Origin: Enterococcus saccharolyticus subsp. saccharolyticus
GTDB lineage: Bacteria; Bacillota; Bacilli; Lactobacillales; Enterococcaceae
Direction: 5' to 3'
Length of the DNA stretch: 64,000 nt
Assembly: GCF_029023825.1 (NCBI RefSeq)
Contig: NZ_CP118957.1
Span: 1,085,501-1,149,500, forward strand
Shown here: piece by piece, positions 58,088-64,000 of the stretch
How positions within the stretch are numbered: the first letter of the stretch is position 1
How the letters are laid out: each line of letters opens with the position of its first letter
Notes under the pieces: generated by a model
What the model was told of the DNA's origin: nothing
The model's input: only the letters and a program-made list of their open reading frames with translations
Database searches by the model: none
Position numbers and translations under genes: made by a program

Positions 58088-58486
58088 ATGAAAAATCAAT
58101 GGCGAATTATCATTGGCTTAATTTTAACTTTATTCATTGTTATTTTTGCGGTATTAAATAATATGGCTGTACCCATCAATTTTGGTTTCTCAACATTATC
58201 AGCTCCTTTAATCATTGTGATTATCGGTTCTGCATTTTTTGGAGCAATCATTATCTCTCTAGTCACAACAGGTACCATGTGGCAACAACGTCGTGAAATC
58301 AAACAATTACGACATGAAATTGATGATTTGAATAAAAACATCGATGTTCGAACAGAGCAGAAAAAAGAAGAATTGGAACGGGAATACAACAACAAATTAG
58401 CTGAACTGGAAGCCACGCACACCGTCTATCCAACAGAAACGGACACTCTTCCAGAAAAAACAGATTATACCCAAGAAAATCAATAA
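58088..58486 (+). CDS. LapA-domain (DUF1049) membrane protein
   Basis: A 132-residue protein with two membrane segments (about residues 5-25 and 38-62) and a long cytoplasmic coiled coil (QRREIKQLRHEIDDLNKN), then a polar tail. This matches the LapA/DUF1049 architecture. In Gram-negative bacteria LapA helps lipopolysaccharide assembly; in Firmicutes the role is unknown. ATAAGGAGGACAACGT precedes the ATG. Last gene of the unit. Confidence 0.8.
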   Translation: MKNQWRIIIGLILTLFIVIFAVLNNMAVPINFGFSTLSAPLIIVIIGSAFFGAIIISLVTTGTMWQQRREIKQLRHEIDDLNKNIDVRTEQKKEELEREYNNKLAELEATHTVYPTETDTLPEKTDYTQENQ

Positions 58487-58534
58487 AAAAGAACAATCCT
58501 TTGTCTGAAAAAATCAGAGGATTGTTCTTTTTTT
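58485..58534. terminator. Bidirectional terminator between lapA-like gene and UPF0316 gene
   Basis: AAAAAAGAACAATCCT / AGGATTGTTCTTTTTT arms with an inner TCTGA/TCAGA hairpin. Confidence 0.88.
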
Positions 58535-58537
58535 GAG

Positions 58538-59077
58538 TTATTTTTTCATGCGACGATGGACTTTTTTCGTCCAAAAACCACCAGAGATTTGCTTTGGTTC
58601 GTAACTAATAATAAACGCACGACTTTCAACTTCTTTAATTTTTTGATAGAGTTGTTTTTCTTTATTGCGTGGAGAGAGAATTTCTAACACCATACGGGGG
58701 CCTTCTAATCCCTCGCCATAGCTGACGGTTACCCCGTATCCTTCGCCTCGTAAAATGCTTGGTAATGTGTCTTCTTCTTTAGAGGTACTTGGTAAAATAG
58801 CTGTGACCATTGTATAACCTAAAGCCATTTTATCTTCAATTTTAATCCCGACCCCAATTCCTATAGCAAAACCGAGAGCATAGACAATTAAATTAATAGG
58901 ATTATCTAAACTATCTAAAACGAGTGATAAACCTAATACATAAATAATAATCTCAAACATACTCACGACGGGTGCAATGAAACGATAGCCCTTCATAGTT
59001 AATAATAAACGAATTGTGCTTAATGTGACATAGGCGAAGTTAATACCAAAAATCATTGCCAACATTTTAAAATCCAT
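58538..59077 (-). CDS. UPF0316 membrane protein (DUF5698 plus DUF2179)
   Basis: A 179-residue protein with three N-terminal membrane segments (about residues 3-95: FGINFAYVTLSTIRLLLTMKG; GLSLVLDSLDNPINLIVYALG) and a C-terminal DUF2179 domain (RGEGYGVTVSYGEGLEGPRMVLEILSPR). This matches the UPF0316/YebE-like family of unknown function. AAGGGGGATTTTTA precedes the ATG. It is monocistronic and divergent from recJ. Confidence 0.85.
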   Translation of the reverse strand: MDFKMLAMIFGINFAYVTLSTIRLLLTMKGYRFIAPVVSMFEIIIYVLGLSLVLDSLDNPINLIVYALGFAIGIGVGIKIEDKMALGYTMVTAILPSTSKEEDTLPSILRGEGYGVTVSYGEGLEGPRMVLEILSPRNKEKQLYQKIKEVESRAFIISYEPKQISGGFWTKKVHRRMKK

Positions 59078-59200
59078 TAAAAATCCCCCTTCTTGGTAAA
59101 AAATATTTCTCTCAGTGTAACATACAGTGATTATGAAGTCATATCATTCGATGACTGTGTCTTAAGAAGCTTGTTATGGCAAGCATTTTAAACACTTCCG

Positions 59201-59229
59201 TTTGTTTTTAGATAGTGATGTGGTAAAAT
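59201..59229 (+). promoter_or_regulatory. Promoter of recJ-apt
   Basis: TTTGTT (59201-59206), a 17-bp spacer and extended -10 TGG-TAAAAT (59221-59229), about 20 bp before the GTG. No LexA-type box is seen here, unlike the other repair operons. Confidence 0.55.
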
Positions 59230-59250
59230 AACTTGGTTAGGAGTGATTAG

Positions 59251-61542
59251 GTGAAACAAGCAAGTTTTCAATGGCAATTGCCTTTAGAAGAAGGATTGCC
59301 TGAAACATTTATCCAAGTATTAGATGAAAAGAAAATTCCACGTTCATTGGGACAACTTTTTTGGAATCGTGGTTTGCAGACGGCTGAATCCTTAGAGGTA
59401 TTTTTAAATCCTTCATTAGAACAATTGCACGATCCGTTTCTTTTTTTCGAAATGGAAAAAGCTGTGGAACGTATTCAACAAGCAATTATTAATGAAGAAC
59501 GAATTTTAGTATACGGTGATTACGATGCGGATGGCATTACTAGTACTACAATTATGAAAGAAACGTTGGAAAACTTAGGTGCGGATGTAGCCTTTTATTT
59601 GCCGAATCGTTTTAAAGATGGCTATGGCCCCAATCAAGCGGTTTATGAAGAGAAAATTGCAGAAGGTATTCAATTAATTGTTACTGTCGATAATGGTGTT
59701 TCTGGTCATGAGGCGATTGCTTATGCGAATACTCAGGGTGTAGATGTTATCGTAACCGATCATCATGAATTACCAGATGTATTACCTGATGCATATGCAA
59801 TTATTCATCCTCGTCACCCAGAAGGAGCTTATCCCTTTGGCGAGTTAGCAGGTGTGGGTGTGGCATTTAAAGTAGCTTGTGCGTTGCTAGAAGAAATCCC
59901 AACTGAATTTTTAGATTTGGTAACGATTGGAACCATTGCCGATATGGTGTCTTTGACTGATGAAAATCGTACATTGGTTTCATTTGGTTTACAATCAATC
60001 AAACAAACGGAGCGAATTGGTTTAGAGAAATTGTTAGAAGTTAGTGGAGTTTCTGCGGATAAATTAGATGAAACGAGTATTGGTTTTTCTATTGGTCCAC
60101 GATTAAATGCGATTGGTCGTTTAGAAGACCCTAATCCTGCTGTTACGCTAATGACGACATTTGATGATGAAGAAGCCGAAGAATTAGCTGGACGCTTAGA
60201 TCGCATTAATACACGGCGTAAAGATTTAGTGGAAGTCATTACTGAAGAAGCGATGGCGATGATTCATCCAGAAGATCGCATACATTTGATTGCTGGTGAC
60301 AATTGGCATGAAGGGGTCTTAGGGATTGTAGCTGGTAAGATTCTACGTGCAACTGGTAAGCCAACGATTGTCTTAACCAAAAAGGAAAATGGGTTAGCTA
60401 AAGGCTCTGGGCGAAGTGTCGAGTCTGTTAATTTATATGAAATGCTCAATGGGATGCGTCAGTTGATGACTAGTTTTGGTGGTCATCATGCAGCAGTGGG
60501 TTTAAGTTTAGAGATTGAAAATCTTTCCATTTTACAAGAACAAATGAACCATTACATGGATGATCATCAATTGACTGGTGGTATGCATTTGACGATTGAT
60601 TCAAAACTAGCAGTTGAAGATGTTTCTGTGGCATTTATCGAGTCTTTAAAACTGTTAGCGCCTTTTGGTATGGATAATCCGTTACCGAATTTCTTATTTG
60701 AAAAAGTTGCTGTTAGTAATAGTCGGACAATAGGTGCGAATAACCAGCACTTAAAATTTACTTTGACCGATACAGTTAGCCAATTAGATGGTGTTGGCTT
60801 TGGTTTTGGTGCGCAAGCGCAAGAATTTCATAGTGATGAATTAAATGTGGTGGGCCAACTATCCATTAACGAATGGAATGGCAAACGAATTCCCCAATTA
60901 ATGCTAGAAGATTATCAAATCAACACCTTGCAAGTCTTTGATTATCGAGCAAAAAAATACCAACAAGCCCTCCATTTTACTGAACCAACACTATTTGTTA
61001 GTTTTTCTGATAAAGCAGCGCAGCAGTGGGAAGCTAAATTAAATCAAAAAGTAACGATTGTTTCTGACAATGCTCCTTTTGATGGAGATGCCCATACAGC
61101 GATTGAACAAGTTGTTTTTTTAGATTGTCCGCTGGAATTAGCCATCATGAAAGAAATTGTACAGAGCTTACAAGCATCGCGGGTCTATATTCTTTGCCAA
61201 GCAGAAGATGACGCTTATTTAGATGGAATTGGTTCACGCGAGCAATATGCTAAACTATTCAAATTTATTGCTTCACAAGACAAAGTAGATGTACGCTACA
61301 AATTGTCAATTGTGGCAGATTACTTAAAAATTCCTCAAAAATTACTTATTTTTATGATTCAAGTGTTTTCTGAGTTGGGTTTTGTTACAATAACGGATGG
61401 TGTGATGCGTAAAGTTGATAATCCTGTAAATCATCCATTGACAGAAAGTCGTGTTTATCAAGAACGTGCCAAAAAAATTAAAATAGAAGAATTTTTATTA
61501 TTGAGCGATCTAGCAACATTAAAAGATTGGCTATCAGTATAG
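59251..61542 (+). CDS. recJ: Single-stranded-DNA-specific exonuclease RecJ
   Basis: A 763-residue 5'-3' single-strand exonuclease used in recombination and mismatch/base repair. DHH motifs are LVYGDYDADGITSTT (near residue 88), VTVDNGVSGHEA and TDHHELPD; the DHHA1 motif is GSGRSVESVN with GGHHAAVG near residue 410, followed by the OB fold and a C-terminal extension typical of Firmicutes RecJ. The start codon is GTG after TTAGGAGTG. It is 12 bp upstream of apt. Confidence 0.95.
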   Translation: MKQASFQWQLPLEEGLPETFIQVLDEKKIPRSLGQLFWNRGLQTAESLEVFLNPSLEQLHDPFLFFEMEKAVERIQQAIINEERILVYGDYDADGITSTTIMKETLENLGADVAFYLPNRFKDGYGPNQAVYEEKIAEGIQLIVTVDNGVSGHEAIAYANTQGVDVIVTDHHELPDVLPDAYAIIHPRHPEGAYPFGELAGVGVAFKVACALLEEIPTEFLDLVTIGTIADMVSLTDENRTLVSFGLQSIKQTERIGLEKLLEVSGVSADKLDETSIGFSIGPRLNAIGRLEDPNPAVTLMTTFDDEEAEELAGRLDRINTRRKDLVEVITEEAMAMIHPEDRIHLIAGDNWHEGVLGIVAGKILRATGKPTIVLTKKENGLAKGSGRSVESVNLYEMLNGMRQLMTSFGGHHAAVGLSLEIENLSILQEQMNHYMDDHQLTGGMHLTIDSKLAVEDVSVAFIESLKLLAPFGMDNPLPNFLFEKVAVSNSRTIGANNQHLKFTLTDTVSQLDGVGFGFGAQAQEFHSDELNVVGQLSINEWNGKRIPQLMLEDYQINTLQVFDYRAKKYQQALHFTEPTLFVSFSDKAAQQWEAKLNQKVTIVSDNAPFDGDAHTAIEQVVFLDCPLELAIMKEIVQSLQASRVYILCQAEDDAYLDGIGSREQYAKLFKFIASQDKVDVRYKLSIVADYLKIPQKLLIFMIQVFSELGFVTITDGVMRKVDNPVNHPLTESRVYQERAKKIKIEEFLLLSDLATLKDWLSV

Positions 61543-61554
61543 GAGGAAAAAAAT

Positions 61555-62067
61555 ATGAATTTAAAAGATTACATTGCCAGCATTCCCGATTATCCCTCAA
61601 AAGGAATTATTTTCCGTGATATTTCGCCGTTAATGGCTGACGGAGAAGCGTATCGCGCTGCAACCAAAGCAATCGTTGATTACGCAAAAGAACAACAAAT
61701 TGATATGGTTGTCGGACCAGAAGCTCGTGGGTTCATTGTAGGCTGCCCCGTTGCATTTGAATTAGGGGTTGGTTTTGCACCTGTCCGTAAACCAGGAAAG
61801 CTACCTCGTGAAACAATTGAAGTATCCTATGACTTAGAGTATGGTAGCGATACGCTAACACTTCATGCGGATGCAATCAAACCGGGACAGCGTGTGTTAA
61901 TCTGTGATGATCTTTTAGCCACTGGTGGTACAATCAAAGCCACAATTGAATTAATTGAAAAATTAGGTGGTATTGTTGTCGGTTGTGCGTTCTTAATCGA
62001 GTTGATGGATTTACATGGACGCAATAAAATTGAAGGATATGACATCTTAACATTAATGGAATACTAA
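61555..62067 (+). CDS. apt: Adenine phosphoribosyltransferase
   Basis: A 170-residue purine salvage enzyme making AMP from adenine and PRPP. It has [19 protein letters not shown] at the N-terminus, [14 protein letters not shown], and the PRPP loop [16 protein letters not shown] near residue 120. AGGAGGAAAAAAAT precedes the ATG. The recJ-apt pair is conserved in many Firmicutes. Confidence 0.97.
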   Translation: MNLKDYIASIPDYPSKGIIFRDISPLMADGEAYRAATKAIVDYAKEQQIDMVVGPEARGFIVGCPVAFELGVGFAPVRKPGKLPRETIEVSYDLEYGSDTLTLHADAIKPGQRVLICDDLLATGGTIKATIELIEKLGGIVVGCAFLIELMDLHGRNKIEGYDILTLMEY

Positions 62068-62103
62068 AAAAACAGCGTAAGAGCAATTCTTACGCTGTTT
62101 TTA
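62066..62103. terminator. Bidirectional terminator between apt and the small SOS gene
   Basis: AAAACAGCGTAAGA / TCTTACGCTGTTTT arms; convergent genes. Confidence 0.88.
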
Positions 62104-62316
62104 TTTATAGTGATAATACTCAGAAGAATAATAATCTTCCTGTTCTTGATAATGTTTCTGTTCTGCTTGGCGGAATTTTTTATCATCCCACAGAATCAAC
62201 CAAAAAGTAAAGAGAGGACATACAATTAAAATCGCCGTTAACATACCAAAATTACCAATAATAATACCAATCAAAAGAACAGCTAACATCAAACCAAAGC
62301 GACGGATTGCTTTCAT
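62101..62316 (-). CDS. Small SOS-controlled membrane protein of unknown function
   Basis: A 71-residue protein beginning MKAIRRFGLMLAVLLIG. Residues 8-42 are very hydrophobic (one long or two short membrane helices), and the tail is polar and rich in Gln, Glu, His and Tyr (KKFRQAEQKHYQEQEDYY). The start at 62316 follows AAGAGGTG. Its promoter carries two LexA-type boxes. Small membrane proteins under LexA control in other bacteria are cell-division inhibitors (SosA, SidA) or membrane-acting peptides (TisB). I see no sequence similarity to these, so the role is open. Confidence 0.75.
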   Translation of the reverse strand: MKAIRRFGLMLAVLLIGIIIGNFGMLTAILIVCPLFTFWLILWDDKKFRQAEQKHYQEQEDYYSSEYYHYK

Positions 62317-62339
62317 TTTTTTCACCTCTTTAATAAATA

Positions 62340-62389
62340 CGAACAAATGTTTGTATTTATATTATACGAATGTTTGTTCGGTTTGTAAA
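62340..62389 (-). promoter_or_regulatory. Promoter with two SOS (LexA/DinR) boxes
   Basis: On the minus strand, -35 TTTACA (62389-62384), a 17-bp spacer and -10 TATAAT (62366-62361). Box 1 CGAACAAATGTTTG (62340-62353) fully matches CGAACRNRYGTTYG and lies just downstream of the -10. Box 2 (62367-62380) lies in the spacer and has one half-site mismatch. This is the strongest SOS promoter in the window. Confidence 0.8.
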
Positions 62390-62465
62390 GTGAGAAAAAG
62401 CAAAAAATGCGAATTCAATTGAATAGCGATTTTTTTAATTTCTTATTTCTTCTTTTTAGAAAACT

Positions 62466-62474
62466 TGTTAGAAT
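62466..62474 (+). promoter_or_regulatory. Extended -10 promoter of the 70-residue membrane protein
   Basis: TGT-TAGAAT at 62466-62474, about 25 bp before the ATG. Confidence 0.45.
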
Positions 62475-62498
62475 AAAAGAAGTGAAGGGAGGAGTGAA

Positions 62499-62711
62499 AT
62501 GGGAGCGCTTTTTATTATTATTTGTATTGTGTTGGTTAGTTTAATTTTAAGCTTTTTCGTTTTTGAAATACAAAAACTAGAAGGTATTGAGTTGACGTTA
62601 ACCGAGGAGTTAAAAGAAATCGCGTTAATTATTGTCGGTGTCTCTTTTATCTTTTCTTTAATTGGCCAAATTGTCTGGGCGTATTTTGTAACGAAGAAAT
62701 GGATCAAATAA
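62499..62711 (+). CDS. Small two-helix membrane protein, unknown
   Basis: A 70-residue protein starting MGALFIIICIVLVSLILSFF, with one N-terminal membrane helix, a short acidic middle (GIELTLTEELKEIA) and a second helix (LIIVGVSFIFSLIGQIVWAYF) ending in a basic tail. GGGAGGAGTGAA precedes the ATG. It is divergent from the SOS-controlled small protein, and the two together fill the gap between apt and the kinase gene. I do not recognise the family. Confidence 0.65.
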   Translation: MGALFIIICIVLVSLILSFFVFEIQKLEGIELTLTEELKEIALIIVGVSFIFSLIGQIVWAYFVTKKWIK

Positions 62712-62714
62712 ATG

Positions 62715-62754
62715 AAAAACCCACCTACTAGCAATTGCTAAGAGGTGGGTTTTT
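62715..62754. terminator. Bidirectional nested terminator
   Basis: AAAAACCCACCT / AGGTGGGTTTTT arms enclosing TAGCAATTGCTA; it also holds the stop codon of the minus-strand kinase gene. Confidence 0.85.
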
Positions 62755-63631
62755 GTTGAAACCATTGCGGTGGTTGATTTGAAAAATAGTGGGTTTGAAT
62801 AATTTTTTTTGTTCGTAATTGTACAGAAGCTAGATTTCCTGATTGATACCCACCAATTTGGCTAGCGTAACAATTTAAAGCAACAAATAAATGATATTTT
62901 TTCCAAAAATTTTGGGGAATGTTTCCCTCAAAATATCCCATTAATTGGCCATTAGCAAATGCTTGACTAACGGAAACAGTATATTTGGGCAATTTAAAAA
63001 ACTCTTCCCATGGATCGCCCCAATCAAAGGAATCGAAATCAAGCACAATTATTTTTTGATTATCATAGAGTAAATTTTGAGGATGAAAATCATCGTGTTG
63101 GAAACATACTGCGCTTTCTTTTAATAAATGAAAATGCTTGTCAATAAACGTCTCAATTGCTGTTTTCTGATGAAAATTCAATCCTAGTTTGGCGCATTGT
63201 TCTTTTTTCTGCTGATACTTTCTAAGCCGTGCTTGGTACCAATTAAAATGAAGATTTGGGCAAGCGAGTAAATGAATTTTTTGCAACTCTTGTCCCGCTT
63301 GCATTCCTAATTCATATTGTTTTTCTTGACTAAGACATGGAAGCAAACGGTCTAATGATTTACCTGCTAGATATTCAGAAATAGTGTAACACCACTGTTC
63401 AAGTGTGTCATAAAAGATAGGCAGTTGACAGTGTACATGATTTTTTTGGTGCTGGCTGAGAAAGCTTCGTTGTTGTTGGATACGTTCAAATGTAGCGAGT
63501 GGATAAATTTTTAGTATATATTGTTTTTCATGAGTTGTTAAAAGATACTTTTGTGTCATTGAAAAACCAGAAGTAATTTCTTCGTAAGTAATGACGGACA
63601 AGTGATGTCGCTTAAAAATAGTCGATAACAT
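62738..63631 (-). CDS. Aminoglycoside phosphotransferase-like (APH) kinase
   Basis: A 297-residue protein kinase-like fold enzyme of the APH family, with Brenner motif CFQHDDFHPQNLLYD (catalytic Asp near residue 190) and the metal motif IVLDFDSFDWGDPWEEFFK. An invariant-type Lys sits in KQYILKIYPL near residue 38. Such genes include antibiotic, choline and sugar kinases; there is no evidence that this one gives resistance. The start at 63631 follows GGAGGTAAAGTCA; the longer frame to 63733 runs through a terminator hairpin and is rejected. Confidence 0.8.
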   Translation of the reverse strand: MLSTIFKRHHLSVITYEEITSGFSMTQKYLLTTHEKQYILKIYPLATFERIQQQRSFLSQHQKNHVHCQLPIFYDTLEQWCYTISEYLAGKSLDRLLPCLSQEKQYELGMQAGQELQKIHLLACPNLHFNWYQARLRKYQQKKEQCAKLGLNFHQKTAIETFIDKHFHLLKESAVCFQHDDFHPQNLLYDNQKIIVLDFDSFDWGDPWEEFFKLPKYTVSVSQAFANGQLMGYFEGNIPQNFWKKYHLFVALNCYASQIGGYQSGNLASVQLRTKKIIQTHYFSNQPPQWFQQKPTS

Positions 63632-63653
63632 TGACTTTACCTCCAGTGTTAGC

Positions 63654-63686
63654 AGAAAAACTTCGCAAGAAACATTTCTTGCGAAG
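63654..63686 (-). terminator. Terminator of the partial gene at the right edge
   Basis: CTTCGCAAGAAA-CA-TTTCTTGCGAAG (63661-63686) is followed on the minus strand by T5. It separates this gene from the APH-like gene. Confidence 0.85.
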
Positions 63687-63692
63687 TAAGAA

Positions 63693-64000
63693 TTAGTTAT
63701 TAAATGAAAGTAGTAGATAGAAATCGCCATCAATATTTCGTTTTTCTTCTACAAAAAGACGTGTAACATATAAGGTTAGTGTGACGTTATCAAACTCTTC
63801 ACTAAATGTTAAGTCTTCTGGTGGTAACGTGACACTTTCATTGGAAATATTTAACTTTTCAATTTCACGTAAAAAGCGCAAATCATAAGAAGCAAGTGTT
63901 GTTTCTTGATCTTTTAGTACGACTCTCAATTGTTTCTCAGCGTCTTCTTCCCAAACTAATTGATATTCTTGATTTTGATAAGTAACGGTTAATTCGTTGG
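63693..64000 (-). CDS. Hypothetical protein, 5' end outside the window
   Basis: The minus-strand frame is open from 64000 to the stop at 63693 (about 102 residues visible). The visible part is soluble and beta-rich with charged ends (NELTVTYQNQEYQLVW, then VVLKDQETTLASYDLRFL, ending FYLLLSFNN). A TTG at 63929 is in frame, but reading continues upstream of it without a stop and without a ribosome site, so the start is probably beyond the window. Not recognised. Confidence 0.6.
   Translation of the reverse strand, partial: NELTVTYQNQEYQLVWEEDAEKQLRVVLKDQETTLASYDLRFLREIEKLNISNESVTLPPEDLTFSEEFDNVTLTLYVTRLFVEEKRNIDGDFYLLLSFNN

Noticed and set aside
59099..59250. SOS box upstream of recJ
   Set aside because: The nearest match (TTCCGTTTG) lacks the CGAAC/GTTCG symmetry.
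62738..63631. Antibiotic-resistance call for the APH-like kinase
   Set aside because: The Brenner motif is shared with choline, thiamine, homoserine and sugar kinases; nothing in the sequence or its neighbours indicates resistance.
63632..63733. Longer form of the APH-like kinase
   Set aside because: The extension would run through the terminator hairpin at 63654-63686; a good ribosome site supports the start at 63631.

Overview
The window is low-GC Gram-positive chromosome, almost certainly from Lactobacillales and most likely Enterococcus or a close relative. Supporting signs are the order glutamine-type ABC transporter / uvrB / uvrA / rapZ-yvcK-whiA, a RexAB (AddAB type 2) recombination nuclease, a pheST T-box, a fused RNase PH-RdgB protein, FabT-like operators at fabI and fabZ, strong AGGAGG ribosome sites and T-rich terminators. 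No rRNA, tRNA, prophage or CRISPR array is visible.

Layout. 1-9.7 kb: an amino-acid binding protein gene cut by the window edge, then uvrBA behind a LexA-type SOS box, a candidate small RNA, and the rapZ-yvcK-whiA operon. 9.8-18.1 kb: a cytoplasmic DsbA-like protein, the cdaA-cdaR-glmM operon (c-di-AMP synthesis and peptidoglycan precursor), and a MoxR / DUF58 / transglutaminase operon. 18.1-25 kb: a YiiX-like hydrolase, two DUF308 (HdeD-like) membrane proteins (one with a doubtful reading frame), a short Rnf-like redox operon on the minus strand, small proteins of unknown function, and a nitroreductase with a palindromic operator. 25-36.6 kb: rexBA behind a second SOS box, an HxlR regulator, and T-box-controlled pheST.

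36.7-41 kb is the one clearly accessory and decaying stretch: a NERD-HRDC protein, a possible leader peptide with alternative hairpins, an ABC exporter pseudogene cut by a degenerate IS200/IS605 element (broken tnpB, remnant tnpA, intact end hairpins), and a small membrane-protein pseudogene. 41-64 kb returns to housekeeping: trpS, a four-gene glutamine/glutamate ABC importer, murI, rph-rdgB, a phosphodiesterase, the c-di-AMP receptor cbpB, mscS, divergent fabI/fabZ, a cyclophilin lipoprotein, mupG, obgE, rnz, recJ-apt, a small SOS-controlled membrane protein, and a phosphotransferase.

Connections. Three separate transcription units carry LexA-type boxes (uvrBA, rexBA and a 71-residue membrane protein), so part of a DNA-damage regulon is visible. 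CdaA (makes c-di-AMP) and CbpB (binds it) are both present, with CdaR and GlmM tying the signal to cell-wall synthesis. The most unusual signals are the SOS-controlled small membrane protein, the candidate sRNA before rapZ, the A7-tract frame problem in a DUF308 gene, the truncated Rnf set, and the leader-peptide structure before the dead ABC exporter. All calls rest on reading the sequence without database searches.
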